Below, in pieces: positions 13,324 through 24,086 of a stretch of 64,000 nucleotides of DNA. The notes under the pieces are model-generated. The model saw only the letters and a program-made list of their open reading frames with translations, was not told the DNA's origin and ran no database searches. Location: contig WAEK01000011.1 in NCBI GenBank assembly GCA_011634665.1, forward strand, positions 470,001 through 534,000, in the 5' to 3' direction. The DNA comes from Mortierella sp. BCC40632 (Eukaryota > Mortierellomycota > Mortierellomycetes > Mortierellales > Mortierellaceae). The position numbers and the translations under genes were made by a program. Each line of letters starts with the position of its first letter. The stretch's first letter is position 1.

Positions 13324-14708
13324 CCTGAATGGGAGGTAGACTGGGCGAAAAATGAGGTTTGTTTCTTGGCGCCTTTCTCTCTCTCTCTCTCTCTTTCTCT
13401 CTTCACTCTTGCTCACTCGCCCGGTCCCTAATGTGAAGTTTCCTGAGTGTCCTTTTTGGGTGTCGAATGCCGCGAAAGAGCAAAGATGCAGAGGAATGAA
13501 GAGCGCGGTGAGGTGAGAATGAGTGGCAACAGAGAGCAACCTCAGGGACGCTAAAGGTGTTCCAGCTACACAAAATACGGATAGAAGTCACAGCGTCGTT
13601 TTTTTCAGCTCGATAGACAACCGCCAATGCCGTCCGCGGCTCTAGGATTAGCCTTGCCACGAAGCCTGCACTTGGGGCGCGCGTGATGGAAGTATATTGG
13701 ATATTGCTTACTTGCCAAGTGCTCTTCTTCGCTAATCGCTATTAGTCACTGCTAGTGTTGCCTGTTAGCTTGTTTCTATGAGTTCGGTTGAATGCAACAT
13801 ACCACCAAAGACATTAGTCATGATATTGAAACTCGTTCAGCCGAGGACCCTTTGATGTCCTAGCCAAGAATGAGAACTCCGCTCTATATGAGGGCCATAT
13901 TCTATGGCGATCTTGCCACAGATCATTAGCCAACCGAGCCCCGAATATCTCTTCCCCGAGGCGAAGTAGTGGAGGAGAGAAATGAGGGACGAAATCTGGA
14001 AGTGAGTTCTGTTCGAAATACACAGGACAACAAGAGCAATGGTCATCCCACTAATATCTTTCATCGAAACAGCTGACGGTCTGGACAGTTCAAAAGAATT
14101 GGATAGTAGGAAGACTTTACGATAATCACCAACCACGGACACTCTGCAGTGGCGTCAGGAACAATCCATGACACTACAATATTCCAATGCATGTCACCTT
14201 ACAGAAGAAAGCAAAGTCTTTTGTGGCACACTATCTCTGGCAGTAAACTATCGCTCATAGAGTAGACTCAAGGTGTTTCAGGTAAAGACTAGAAGCGTAC
14301 TAGAGTCTGAATGTCGATCACTGTAGCCAGGTCATTTAGGTTGATATCCAGCGCACTTTGGTGCATCCCTGTTTCTGGAAAAAGCACTCTCTTCTGCAAA
14401 GGAGGTATGACGGATCCTGGACTCTGTGCCTACTATATCTTCAGTGTTTTTTGAGGTGCTGTTCTTTTATCTATGCACAAAACAACTAGGATCATTGCGA
14501 ATGAACAACGGTGCAGTGAAAAAAAAACACCCACTCGGCCTTTTTCTGATGTAGTAAATAAAAATGATACAATGACCTGACTTACTTCTCTTGAATCCTA
14601 TTCTCTTATTGTTCCACTATTATCCTGGCAGCGTCTGTCAAATGTTCGATACCCTGAATTGCGGACACTAACTATGTAACTACATCGACCATAATACTCT
14701 TGCTCCAC
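13324..14708. other. Region upstream of condensin gene, no confident gene
   Basis: The first part is the presumed promoter/5' UTR of the condensin gene. Short minus-strand frames exist, for example 14023-13814 containing LGEEIFGARLANDLWQDRHR and 13660-13403. They have no supported start, splice sites or recognisable domain, so they may be decayed gene fragments. Nothing firm can be assigned. Confidence 0.5.
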
Positions 14709-15355
14709 TTAATCATCAGACAACCGTTTCTTGAAAAACTCGGCAGCCTCAACACATTGCTCTGGGGTATGCCAATTGTATCCACAACTGGTGATTTCTA
14801 GATCGCCGAAATACACGAGGTTTTTCTTCAGACCAAATGTGTACATGAGTATGCAAGGACTAGAAAGAGGGGGCGGAGGAAGAGGAAAGAGTGGGAGGGA
14901 TTTGCCCTAAAAGGCGTTTGCCTCCAGGACAGACTCCTCTGTCAAAACACGCTTGCTACTCCTGGTCAGGGGGGGTTTTTTTTGGTACATCTTTCACATT
15001 CACTGAAGCATCCGAGTTTCTCTTCTTGAAACTGAATTAACTGATCCTTGGTAGTATACAGGAGCACGCCCATTACCTTGTTGCACAAGATGTCCTGCGT
15101 CACTTCATTGAAGATTCCGATCTCGGTCGCGTCTCTGAGAGCCAAGGCAGAAGGATCTAAGCCGTCTTTGCAAGAGAACGGGTACATCGCTCAACAACAA
15201 CACTACAGCTGTACCACTGTTGAGGACGCTTTCTGGATCGTGAATCATAGTGTGGGTTTCTCATACTTGTTCTTAGTCTGGGTCAGTTCCTCGGAGCATG
15301 TCACTGCGTCTAAAACTACGAGGAGAATAAGAAAGCATATGTGGCCGAATCTCAT
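14709..15355 (-). CDS. Probable small secreted protein (104 aa), three exons
   Basis: Not a known family to me. Exon 1 (15355-15267) begins with a clear signal peptide, MRFGHICFLILLVVLDAVTC. Intron 1 starts gtatga and ends at a pyrimidine-rich gctctcag. Exon 2 (15134-15060) encodes TEIGIFNEVTQDILCNKVMG. Exon 3 (14859-14709), after ccctctttctag, encodes LVYFGDLEITSCGYNWHT and ends KKRLSDD. The exons sum to 315 nt in consistent phase. The mature part has four cysteines, allowing two disulfides. An alternative model extends exon 2 in frame to ECERCTKK but then has no in-frame path to exon 3. A second in-frame alternative uses the donor AAG/gtaatg at about 15071 with an acceptor at about 14906. 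It lies in the repeat-rich island beside the large inverted repeat. Gene presence is likely; exact junctions are uncertain. Confidence 0.55.
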
Positions 15356-16165
15356 CTCTACAGATGTAAATTAGCAAAAAGATGGTTTGTCAGTGGATAA
15401 GAACTCAAGTCTATTTTTTATGGCAACAATAAAGGGTCTTAGGGCGCTGTGGAGTTGAAGATTCGACGTACTGAGTTAGGATTGGATGTGTGTTGGAGTG
15501 AAATGGTTGCAGGAGCGAGGTTTCCTTTTAGCGAACAAAACTGCTTGTCGATCTTGCATAATGAAAGCGAAGTGAGGTGCACAAAAAGAAAAGTTAAGAG
15601 AAAGACAACATCGCAGAGGGGTATCAAGGACAAAGGAGAAACTAAGGATGAAAGAGAAATTAAGGACAAAAAAGAGCTCTTGAACAAGGGAAACAGAAAG
15701 ACCCATTAGACGATGGTGACAACGACTCTTAACAAAGACTCGAGTGATGCGGTGTCCATGAACTCTCTTTGGAGAACGCAATTTTGGAGGGACTAGCTAG
15801 GTTCGGACTATCAACACTGGTAAGATGGCAAACAATAAAAGAAACTCGGAATATGACTCTGTTGTAGAAAAAGTGGTAATCAACTACTCTCACATGAATT
15901 CATCCATCCTTCCTCACCCTGGTTGAAAATCGCTCCCATTTTTTTTAGACCCTCCATTTGCCCGGCATCTGTCCTCGCTCTTGAGCCCCCAGGAGACATA
16001 TTTCACTTATGTTGTTACTTAATACACACTGGCGAACGAACTGAATCGTTTTCATAGACGATTTATTCAGTTACCCGACAGACTGCCGTGTCTTTTTTTT
16101 TTTTTTTTTTTATCGACTCTTAAATGACCTCACGCCGCAAAGGAAATGGACAAGGACAGCATTAG
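15356..16165. other. Intergenic between small secreted gene and inverted repeat
   Basis: AT-rich, with a poly-T run near 16094-16111 and a purine-rich A/G tract that leads into the left repeat arm. A plus-strand frame at 15449-15709 is Lys/Glu-rich with no recognisable domain. No gene is supported. Confidence 0.5.
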
Positions 16166-18914
16166 AGAATAAAAAAAGAAAAGAAAAAAAGAAGAAAGAA
16201 AAAAAGAAAGAAGAAAGAAAAGAATGACTCACCCAGGAGTCGAAAGAATCAACACGAGTGCGCTTATGATTGGTGGTGGTGTCCAGTCTCTTTGGCCAGA
16301 CATGGGGAGACAGAGAGGGGGTCGTGGATGTGTCTACTGTATGTCCTCGAATAAAGAGTTGATTGGCAACCTGAGGTGCAACAGAACAGGCATATCTGTC
16401 TTGTCTGTCTTGTTCATTGACTGCAGGTAGTTCCCCTGCTAGGCTGTGCCTTGGACTACTCAGATGACTGGGCCAATAAGATGGGAAAGATCTACAAAGG
16501 ATCGAAATTAGTGGAGCAGTGAGAGTGGTTTGGTTTGACGGCGCGGTGTCATTGGAAGAGTATCAAGGACAGAGTTGTTCGTGCCCCTGTTCCTGTTCCC
16601 GAGTAGGGTAGAGAGAACGCGCCCAAAAAGTCGGTCTCTTGATCGATCTTTAGTTCGACTTGAAATCGTTTGATCAATCTTTAGTTCGATCTAAAGTCTC
16701 TTGGTCTCAAGAAGACCAAGTGGATCGAGAGAAAGAATGGGATGCATGTGTGGAGGCAAGGCAGATGAGCCTGTGCTTGTGCTTGTGCTTGGTCTGTGCA
16801 AGGTGTGCTTTGCCCATCCATGTGTAACGGCTGGTGCATTGATGTGAATAAGAGCGGTTGCAGATGCAGAAGATGTAGATGCAGATGCAGTCGACTTGGT
16901 TGGATGAAAGACCTTCCCTTTCGTGTTTCGATTCAGTATCTCTTGGGCTAGGCTATCCAAGGGTTTTACACGAGATGGCAGAGAACGGCAAGTCATGGCT
17001 TTTTTCGTTTTTTTTTTTTATTAAAAAAAAAAAAAAAATAGTCTTCAAAAAAGTGCTACTCAGGTCAAAGTCGATGCCTATGTGCATGCTTACCACTGCT
17101 CTCTGCCTCTCCGCCTCTCTCTGCTTCTACCTCTGCCTCTACCTCTACCTACCTCTGCCTCTACCTCTGTCTCTACCTCTCTAACTTTCTCCTCTCTACC
17201 TTCTCTTCGATTGGTTTGCCATCAGTTCACCTAGCCCTTTCTCCTCTTTGCCGGGGTATATGCAGGGTGCGCCTCGAGCAGGCTGCAAACCACGGCACCC
17301 CGTCCTCATCGCTTCGAACTTGTTCTTTAACCTCTAGAAGTTCCACCCAGATGGGACCCCACGGACCCCTGGGAGGGCCATCGGCTTGCCAATGACCCTT
17401 TGTCCCAGAGTTTGGAGTGGTCCTTGCCATCAAAGGTGAACTGACTATCCTGTTCAGGGTACCCACTCATCATCGTAGCGACGCCCCTTGGAATCATCGC
17501 CAGCCCAGGATTCCCCCCGATAAACAATAGTTACCAAACCGTTCCAACATGCCACATACCAGGTTCACCCTGCGTATCATTGCAGACCCCAAGATGCAAA
17601 TGTCATAGCGCCTGTGTAGGTGGTGCCGGCCTACACAGGTCTATAGTTATCGCCTTCTCACACCCTGCTCCACGACAAGGCTACACTGGGAGTGGTAAGG
17701 GGCATGAAGCCGCTGAATGGCAACATGGGAAGGTGCAAGGGGTGCCGTCCCTATGTAAATAGGGAACAGAAAAAGAGGGAGCGCACTTTTGGTAGAAGTG
17801 AGCCAGCACAGGTGGGATTCTCTCTCAACAAGGCGCTTGAGCTGAGCAGCTCTGGATAGGGTGACGACGACGGATGACACAATGTCCAGGTTGATGTCGC
17901 TTCACAAGCCAGAGCTGGAGCTGGAGGCTTGCCGGTGGAGGCCACTGTGCTAGAGAGTGGGAGTGGGAGGAGAGTGGGGAGTGGGAGTGGGAATAGGAAG
18001 GAGACTTACCTTATTATTATCCCTGCTGATAATAGTAAATACGAAAGGAAGCAGAGGAAGAAAGAGCTGATGAAGAGAGAGAGAAAAGAGAGGAGAGAGA
18101 AGAGAGAAAGAAGAGAGAAGAAGGAAGTGAAGAAAGAAGTGCGTGAGAAAAGTGTGTCGTTTTTTGTTTCTTTTTTGCACTCTGAAGACTGTGCTAGGCT
18201 GGTTGAGTGACTGACATGTGGGCAAAGGTGGGGTGCCAGTCTGAGGTGTACGCTGGCATAGGACCAAACCAAGACCTTGGCTCTCCACTAGGCCATGGTG
18301 ACAGCCAGTATCGCCGGCGTCAGCACTGGACTTGGCACTGGACTCAGCGCTAGACTCGGCACTGGACTCGGCACTGGACTCAGCACTGGACCCGTTGTCG
18401 GAGACAGCACCTATCTAGGCGAGTCGACAAGTCGCCGGGAGAGTTCCCGTCCTCACCACAACCAACCAAGCACCCATCAACCATTAGCCAATCCTCATTT
18501 ACCATTTGCCATTTGTCAATCGCCATTCGCAATTCGCCATTTCTCATTTGCCATCCACCATTCGCTACTCTTCATTCACGCTCGGTATCCGCCATGCGAC
18601 TCGTTCTCTTCGGCAACTGTGCAACTGTGCTCTGAAGACCTCTCTCTCTCTAGTCGGCAGGGATGGAGAAGACTTCAGAGGAGTGGAGAAAGAAACACAC
18701 AGGACACAGAGAGTACAAACATGCTGTGCACAACAGAGTGGCGCATACATTTTTCTTTCGCAGATACAAAAGGAAAAAAAGGAGGGTGGCATGGAAAGAG
18801 GAACGGTATGTTCAAGGAGAGGATGCAAGGAGAACAGAGAATGATCCGGCCAACAACCATAGCTCTAGTTTCTCGGAGAGTGATCGAAACTGCTTCAAGA
18901 AGCAGCAGTAGTGA
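16166..18914 (+). repeat. Left arm of the large inverted repeat
   Basis: About 2.75 kb, reverse complement of 19851-22575. It contains a poly-T/poly-A pair near 17005-17038, a CT/TACC-rich block near 17095-17200, a 12-nt tandem repeat (unit ggactcggcact) near 18321-18392 and a degenerate 'gccattt' array near 18495-18570. Its inner boundary is where identity stops after the motif agcagcagtagtga. Confidence 0.8.
16233..16420 (-). pseudogene. Gene-fragment exon at outer end of left arm
   Basis: Mirror image of 22323-22510. Read on the minus strand it is an open exon containing SLSPHVWPKRLDTTTNHK and ending DSFDSW directly at a consensus 5' splice site (gtgagt). The frame points out of the element. 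No start codon or further exons are visible in the arm, so it is treated as a captured or truncated fragment. Function unknown. Confidence 0.5.
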
Positions 18915-19850
18915 GTCCCGGTCGGACAGCTCTTCTTCGTCCTCTTCCTGGTCGACCCTTCTCGGCCTCAGGATCTTTTGAGTTCATAAAGTACGAGTGT
19001 CTACTCATCACAGCCGTCTCTCCCTCTCTCTCTCTCAATAAATATACTCACCACATCCGCCAGCCAATGCTGGAAAGGAAAGGATAGACAGTGCAGAGAG
19101 CGAACGGTTGGGGCACGGATAGGAATTCAAGACAAAGCAGGAGGAATATAGAAAAAAGTTGAAAAGAAAAAAGGCAAGAAATAGCAGAGTGAGAGACAGT
19201 GAAAGGCAGAGAGGGTGAAAAGACCAAGAAAGTGTTTGTCCACATGATCGGCCTCCTGTTCCTCGCTGATGTCCTGCTCAATATCAACCCCACTTCCGGT
19301 TCGCTCAGTCGGGACCGCCTTATTGCGAGCGATTCTTCATTGTCAGTGTCGAAGGGTCGTTTATCCGTGAGGAGAAAAGTAGTGAGACTCATCAGATACA
19401 ATAGGGGACGGTGCCATCTTTGGAATCGTGCTTAGAGGCGAACTGATGTTTCAGAGTGGTGGCTGTGACTACAGGGAAGCTCAGCTATGATCGGAGGCTG
19501 TGCTGGTAGACTAGAACCCCGCTGCCACACAAGAGAGCTCTCTCTGCCTTGTCTGAAGATGGTGAAGAGGGGTACGATGCAAGATAAGGGGTGGTTGGGC
19601 TACTCCTTAGGACAGCATTCGCTGCTGACACTGTAGTTGGTGTGGTTGATGCTGCTGCTGTTGCTGTTGCTGGGGGTCGCAGCCTTTGTTGTTGTTGCTC
19701 CTCTCATTCATGCCCCTGCTCCTGCCTCTGCTCTAGTATCTTGATAGCGGGCTATACCTAGCATAAATCATACTGCAAAAAAAAAAAAAAAAAAAAAGTA
19801 TAGGTGAGAGAGAAGAGAAAGAAGGGAGAAAAGAGAGAGGAAGAGATAAT
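18915..19850. other. Unique spacer between the inverted arms
   Basis: 936 bp with no counterpart elsewhere in the window. The minus strand holds a coding-looking stretch at 19318-19225 (contains GVDIEQDISEEQEADHVDK), flanked by an AG upstream and a weak gtcttt downstream. A poly-A run lies near 19779-19797, just inside the right arm. No full gene can be built. Confidence 0.55.
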
Positions 19851-22575
19851 TCACTACTGCTGCTTCTTGAAGCAGTTTCGATCACTCTCCGAGAAACTAG
19901 AGCTATGGTTGTTGGCCGGATCATTCTCTGTTCTCCTTGCATCCTCTCCTTGAACATACCGTTCCTCTTTCCATGCCACCCCCCCTTTTTTTTTTTTTCC
20001 TTTTGTATCTGCGAAAGAAAAATGTATGCGCCACTCTGTTGTGCACAGCATGTTTGTACTCTCTGTGTCCTGTGTGTTTCTTTCTCCTCTCCTCTGAAGT
20101 CTTCTCCATCCCTGCCGACTAGAGAGAGGTCTTCAGAGCACAGTTGCACAGTTGCCGAAGAGAACGAGTCGCATGGCGGATACCGAGCGTGAATGAAGAG
20201 TAGCGAATGGTGGATGGCAAATGAGAAATGGCGAATTGCGAATGGCGATTGACAAATGGCAAATGGTAAATGAGGATTGGCTAATGGTTGATGGGTGCTT
20301 GGTTGGTTGTGGTGAGGACGGGAACTCTCCCGGCGACTTGTCGACTCGCCTAGATAGGTGCTGTCTCCGACAACGGGTCCAGTGCTGAGTCCAGTGCCGA
20401 GTCCAGTGCCGAGTCTAGCGCTGAGTCCAGTGCCAAGTCCAGTGCTGACGCCGGCGATACTGGCTGTCACCATGGCCTAGTGGAGAGCCAAGGTCTTGGT
20501 TTGGTCCTATGCCAGCGTACACCTCAGACTGGCACCCCACCTTTGCCCACATGTCAGTCACTCAACCAGCCTAGCACAGTCTTCAGAGTGCAAAAAAGAA
20601 ACAAAAAACGACACACTTTTCTCACGCACTTCTTTCTTCACTTCCTTCTTCTCTCTTCTTTCTCTCTTCTCTCTCCTCTCTTTTCTCTCTCTCTTCATCA
20701 GCTCTTTCTTCCTCTGCTTCCTTTCGTATTTACTATTATCAGCAGGGATAATAATAAGGTAAGTCTCCTTCCTATTCCCACTCCCACTCCCACTCTCACT
20801 CCCACTCCCACTCTCTAGCACAGTGGCCTCCACCGGCAAGCCTCCAGCTCCAGCTCTGGCTTGTGAAGCGACATCAACCTGGACATTGTGTCATCCGTCG
20901 TCGTCACCCTATCCAGAGCTGCTCAGCTCAAGCGCCTTGTTGAGAGAGAATCCCACCTGTGCTGGCTCACTTCTACCAAAAGTGCGCTCCCTCTTTTTCT
21001 GTTCCCTATTTACATAGGGACGGCACCCCTTGCACCTTCCCATGTTGCCATTCAGCGGCTTCATGCCCTTACCACTCCCAGTGTAGCCTTGTCGTGGAGC
21101 AGGGTGTGAGAAGGCGATAACTATAGACCTGTGTAGGCCGGCACCACCTACACAGGCGCTATGACATTTGCATCTTGGGGTCTGCAATGATACGCAGGGT
21201 GAACCTGGTATGTGGCATGTTGGAACGGTTTGGTAACTATTGTTTATCGGGGGAATCCTGGGCTGGCGATGATTCCAAGGGTCGCTACGATGAGTGGGTA
21301 CCCTGAACAGGATAGTCAGTTCACCTTTGATGGCAAGGACCACTCCAAACTCTGGGACAAAGGGTCATTGGCAAGCCGATGGCCCTCCCAGGGGGTCCGT
21401 GGGGTCCTATCTGGGTGGAACTTCTAGAGGTTAAAGAACAAGTTCGAAGCGATGAGGACGGGGTGCCGTGGTTTGCAGCCTGCTCGAGGCGCACCCTGCA
21501 TATACCCTGGCAAAGAGGAGAAAGGGCTAGGTGAACTGATGGCAAACCAATCGAAGAGAAGGTAGAGAGTGAGAAAGTTAGAGAGGTAGAGACAGAGGTA
21601 GAGGCAGAGGTAGAGGCAGAGGTAGAAGCAGAGAGAGGCGGAGAGGCAGAGAGCAGTGGTAAGCATGCACATAGGCATCGACTTTGACCTGAGTAGCACT
21701 TTGAAGACTATTTTTTTTTTTTTTTAAAAAAAAAAAAAAACGTTAGAAAAAGCCATGACTTGCCGTTCTGCCATCTCGTGTAAAACCCTTGGATAGCCTA
21801 GCCCAAGAGATACTGAATCGAAACACGAAAGGGAAGGTCTTTCATCCAACCAAGTCGACTGCATCTGCATCTACATCTTCTGCATCTGCAACCGCTCTTA
21901 TTCACATCAATGCACCAGCCGTTACACATGGATGGGCAAAGCACACCTTGCACAGACCAAGCACAAGCACAGGCTCATCTGCCTTGCCTCCACACATGCA
22001 TCCCATTCTTTCTCTCGATCCACTTGGTCTTCTTGAGACCAAGAGACTTTAGATCGAACTAAAGATTGATCAAACGATTTCAAGTCGAACTAAAGATCGA
22101 TCAAGAGACCGACTTTTGGAGCGCGTTCTCTCTACCCTACTCGGGAACAGGAACAGGGGCACGAACAACTCTGTCCTTGATACTCTTCCAATGACACCGC
22201 GCCGTCAAACCAAACCACTCTCACTGCTCCACTAATTTCGATCCTTTGTAGATCTTTCCCATCTTATTGGCCCAGTCATCTGAGTAGTCCAAGGCACAGC
22301 CTAGCAGGGGAACTACCTGCAGTCAATGAACAAGACAGACAAGACAGATATGCCTGTTCTGTTGCACCTCAGGTTGCCAATCAACTCTTTATTCGAGGAC
22401 ATACAGTAGACACATCCACGACCCCCTCTCTGTCTCCCCATGTCTGGCCAAAGAGACTGGACACCACCACCAATCATAAGCGCACTCGTGTTGATTCTTT
22501 CGACTCCTGGGTGAGTCATTCTTTTCTTTCTTCTTTCTTTTTTTCTTTCTTCTTTTTTTCTTTTTTTTTTTCTTT
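19851..22575 (-). repeat. Right arm of the large inverted repeat
   Basis: About 2.73 kb, reverse complement of the left arm. It carries the same 12-nt tandem array (near 20375-20450), A/T homopolymer pair (near 21711-21740) and outward-facing exon (22323-22510). Differences from the left arm include short indels near 21274-21292 and 21395-21410, which shows that the arms have diverged independently. Confidence 0.8.
22323..22510 (+). pseudogene. Gene-fragment exon at outer end of right arm
   Basis: Open exon of 188 nt between an acceptor (ctacctgcag) and donor (gtgagt). It encodes SVAPQVANQLFIRGHTVD followed by SLSPHVWPKRLDTTTNHK. It is closely similar to the last part of the broken gene at 24087-25180, so it belongs to a locally repeated gene family that I do not recognise. 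No intact downstream exon is seen beyond the pyrimidine tract. Confidence 0.5.
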
Positions 22576-24086
22576 TTTTGTTGTTGTTGTTGTTGTTATT
22601 ATTGAAAGGGACACTTTGCTAGAAACTACTAATTCGCTCATGTTGATCTTAATATGTCGAGCCCAACTAGTAGCAGCAAGAGGGCTTGGCGCCAGGATAC
22701 CAAAAATTTGACTTCGAAAGCTTGTTTTGAGTCATGTCAATGACCACAAGACTTCTCCTATCCAAGTTTTTTGCTTTGGTCAAAAAACCCATTTGATAGG
22801 CAAGGAGAAAGCACGACAGGAATGGAGTGATGCAAGGAAACACCTTCACAAAAGCCAATATCAATCCTTTCGAGAGGCTACACTTAGGCTTAATAAAGCC
22901 TGGGCGGCTGGGGTGGTGTAATTTAGCAAACTCGATTAGGTGTCTTCCCGTGGCGGGCCTAGTGGGGCCTATAAAAGGACTCCACCCACCATGGAATAAA
23001 TAGCAGCTTCTTCTTCCATAACAATTTACACTTCGTTTCATACGAGTCTTATCAGGTACCGACAAGTCTTAAGAACTACGCCTGAAACCATGCTCTCCCC
23101 CTCTACTCTCTCATACTAAAGCCCATAATATGCTTCTGTCCCGAACAGATCACATTATAATCCTCCTCAATTCCTCACCAGCGTGACGGCAGGAGAGTAT
23201 TTTTTCGTCAGATCTTAGTAAAGATAAGCAGTTGGTATGTATGAGACTCGGTAGAGGAGTTGCTTTCCATTCATGAAAAGCTCCCAACGAGATCATTTGA
23301 CCCTCATTTGGCCTATTATCCCCCTGGCCAAGATGTATGGACTTCATGGACCTATCCCAATTTGATCCGCATTGGATAAAAGACCTCAAGGTCCTTTTAT
23401 TGATGGTTTATCACCTTCATTCACGGTTCTCCTAGTAGTTAGAGTATTTCTAAGCTTCCTTCTCGATCCTGAGTAACCACCTTGTGCCATCTCAGTGTTA
23501 CCTTTCTGTTATTCTTGTAGGCTAGCTTGCTCTATTTGTACCTGGAGATCCTATTGTAGAGAAGAACAGATATTGACTATAATCATGTTATTCAGACACT
23601 ATTTCACAGTGAATGAGAAATTTGAGACAACCCTTTTTATGGAGCAACATGTAAAGTGCCAACTTGTGAATGGCAGCTATAGCGTAATAAATACGATGGG
23701 TTGATCTTCCGCCCCCTGGTACGCCTCTTGCAAGGGACATATTTAAAGGGTCCCTCCACCCCTCCCAATAAAACGGACAGTTCTTTTCCCCCTCTTTCTT
23801 CTCGATCTGTTAGTTTGAATACTTGCCTTCTAGAGCAGGTTCGCCTGCAGCCTGCCCCTCGGGTGCGATCTTGTAGCTAGATATTGTTCATTTGCGAGGC
23901 TCTTTTGTCTTCTTTCCGCTCCCTTCTTTTCTTCCCTCTTATGGAACCAGTGAGACGCGTCGAGATCGGCAGGTTCCCTCTTTAGTGCTGACCATCTCCT
24001 TTCCCAAAAGGTCCCACAAACTTTCCTGCCAAGCAGTGCGAGTCATATCCCCCGGTGCTTAATATTTACACCGCACCGCCTAACAG
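22576..24086. other. Gene-poor stretch with promoter/poly(A)-like signals
   Basis: Directly right of the inverted repeat. Two places show a TATA-like box followed closely by AATAAA-like sequence (tataaaagg near 22972 with gaataaat; atatttaaag near 23740 with caataaaac), a spacing often seen in LTRs. I find no matching pair of repeats and no tg...ca ends with duplicated flanks. Open frames are short and show no domain. Confidence 0.4.

Larger units (their letters stand above)
16166..22575. mobile_element. Large inverted-repeat (foldback-like) structure with unique spacer
   Basis: Two arms of about 2.7 kb are reverse complements of each other and flank a 936-bp spacer. Anchors pair consistently around a centre near 19383: 16224 with 22519, 17929 with 20839, 18295 with 20473, 18910 with 19855. 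The sums drift by only about 25 nt, so the arms are nearly collinear with small indels and substitutions (for example a Ser-Thr repeat shortened by two codons in the right arm). Purine/pyrimidine tracts mark both outer edges. I see no transposase domain and no clear target-site duplication. It could be a foldback-type transposon, an element with long terminal inverted repeats, or a segmental inverted duplication. Gene fragments of a locally repeated family sit at both outer ends. Confidence 0.75.

Noticed and set aside
18295..18981. Long open frame in the left arm (Gly-Thr repeats)
   Set aside because: The open frame is created by the 12-nt tandem array and simple sequence. The mirrored frame in the right arm differs after the array, so coding constraint is unlikely.
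22917..23890. Two possible solo LTRs with TATA and AATAAA signals
   Set aside because: The two stretches are not similar to each other, no tg...ca ends or duplicated flanks were found, and no retroelement coding region is nearby.
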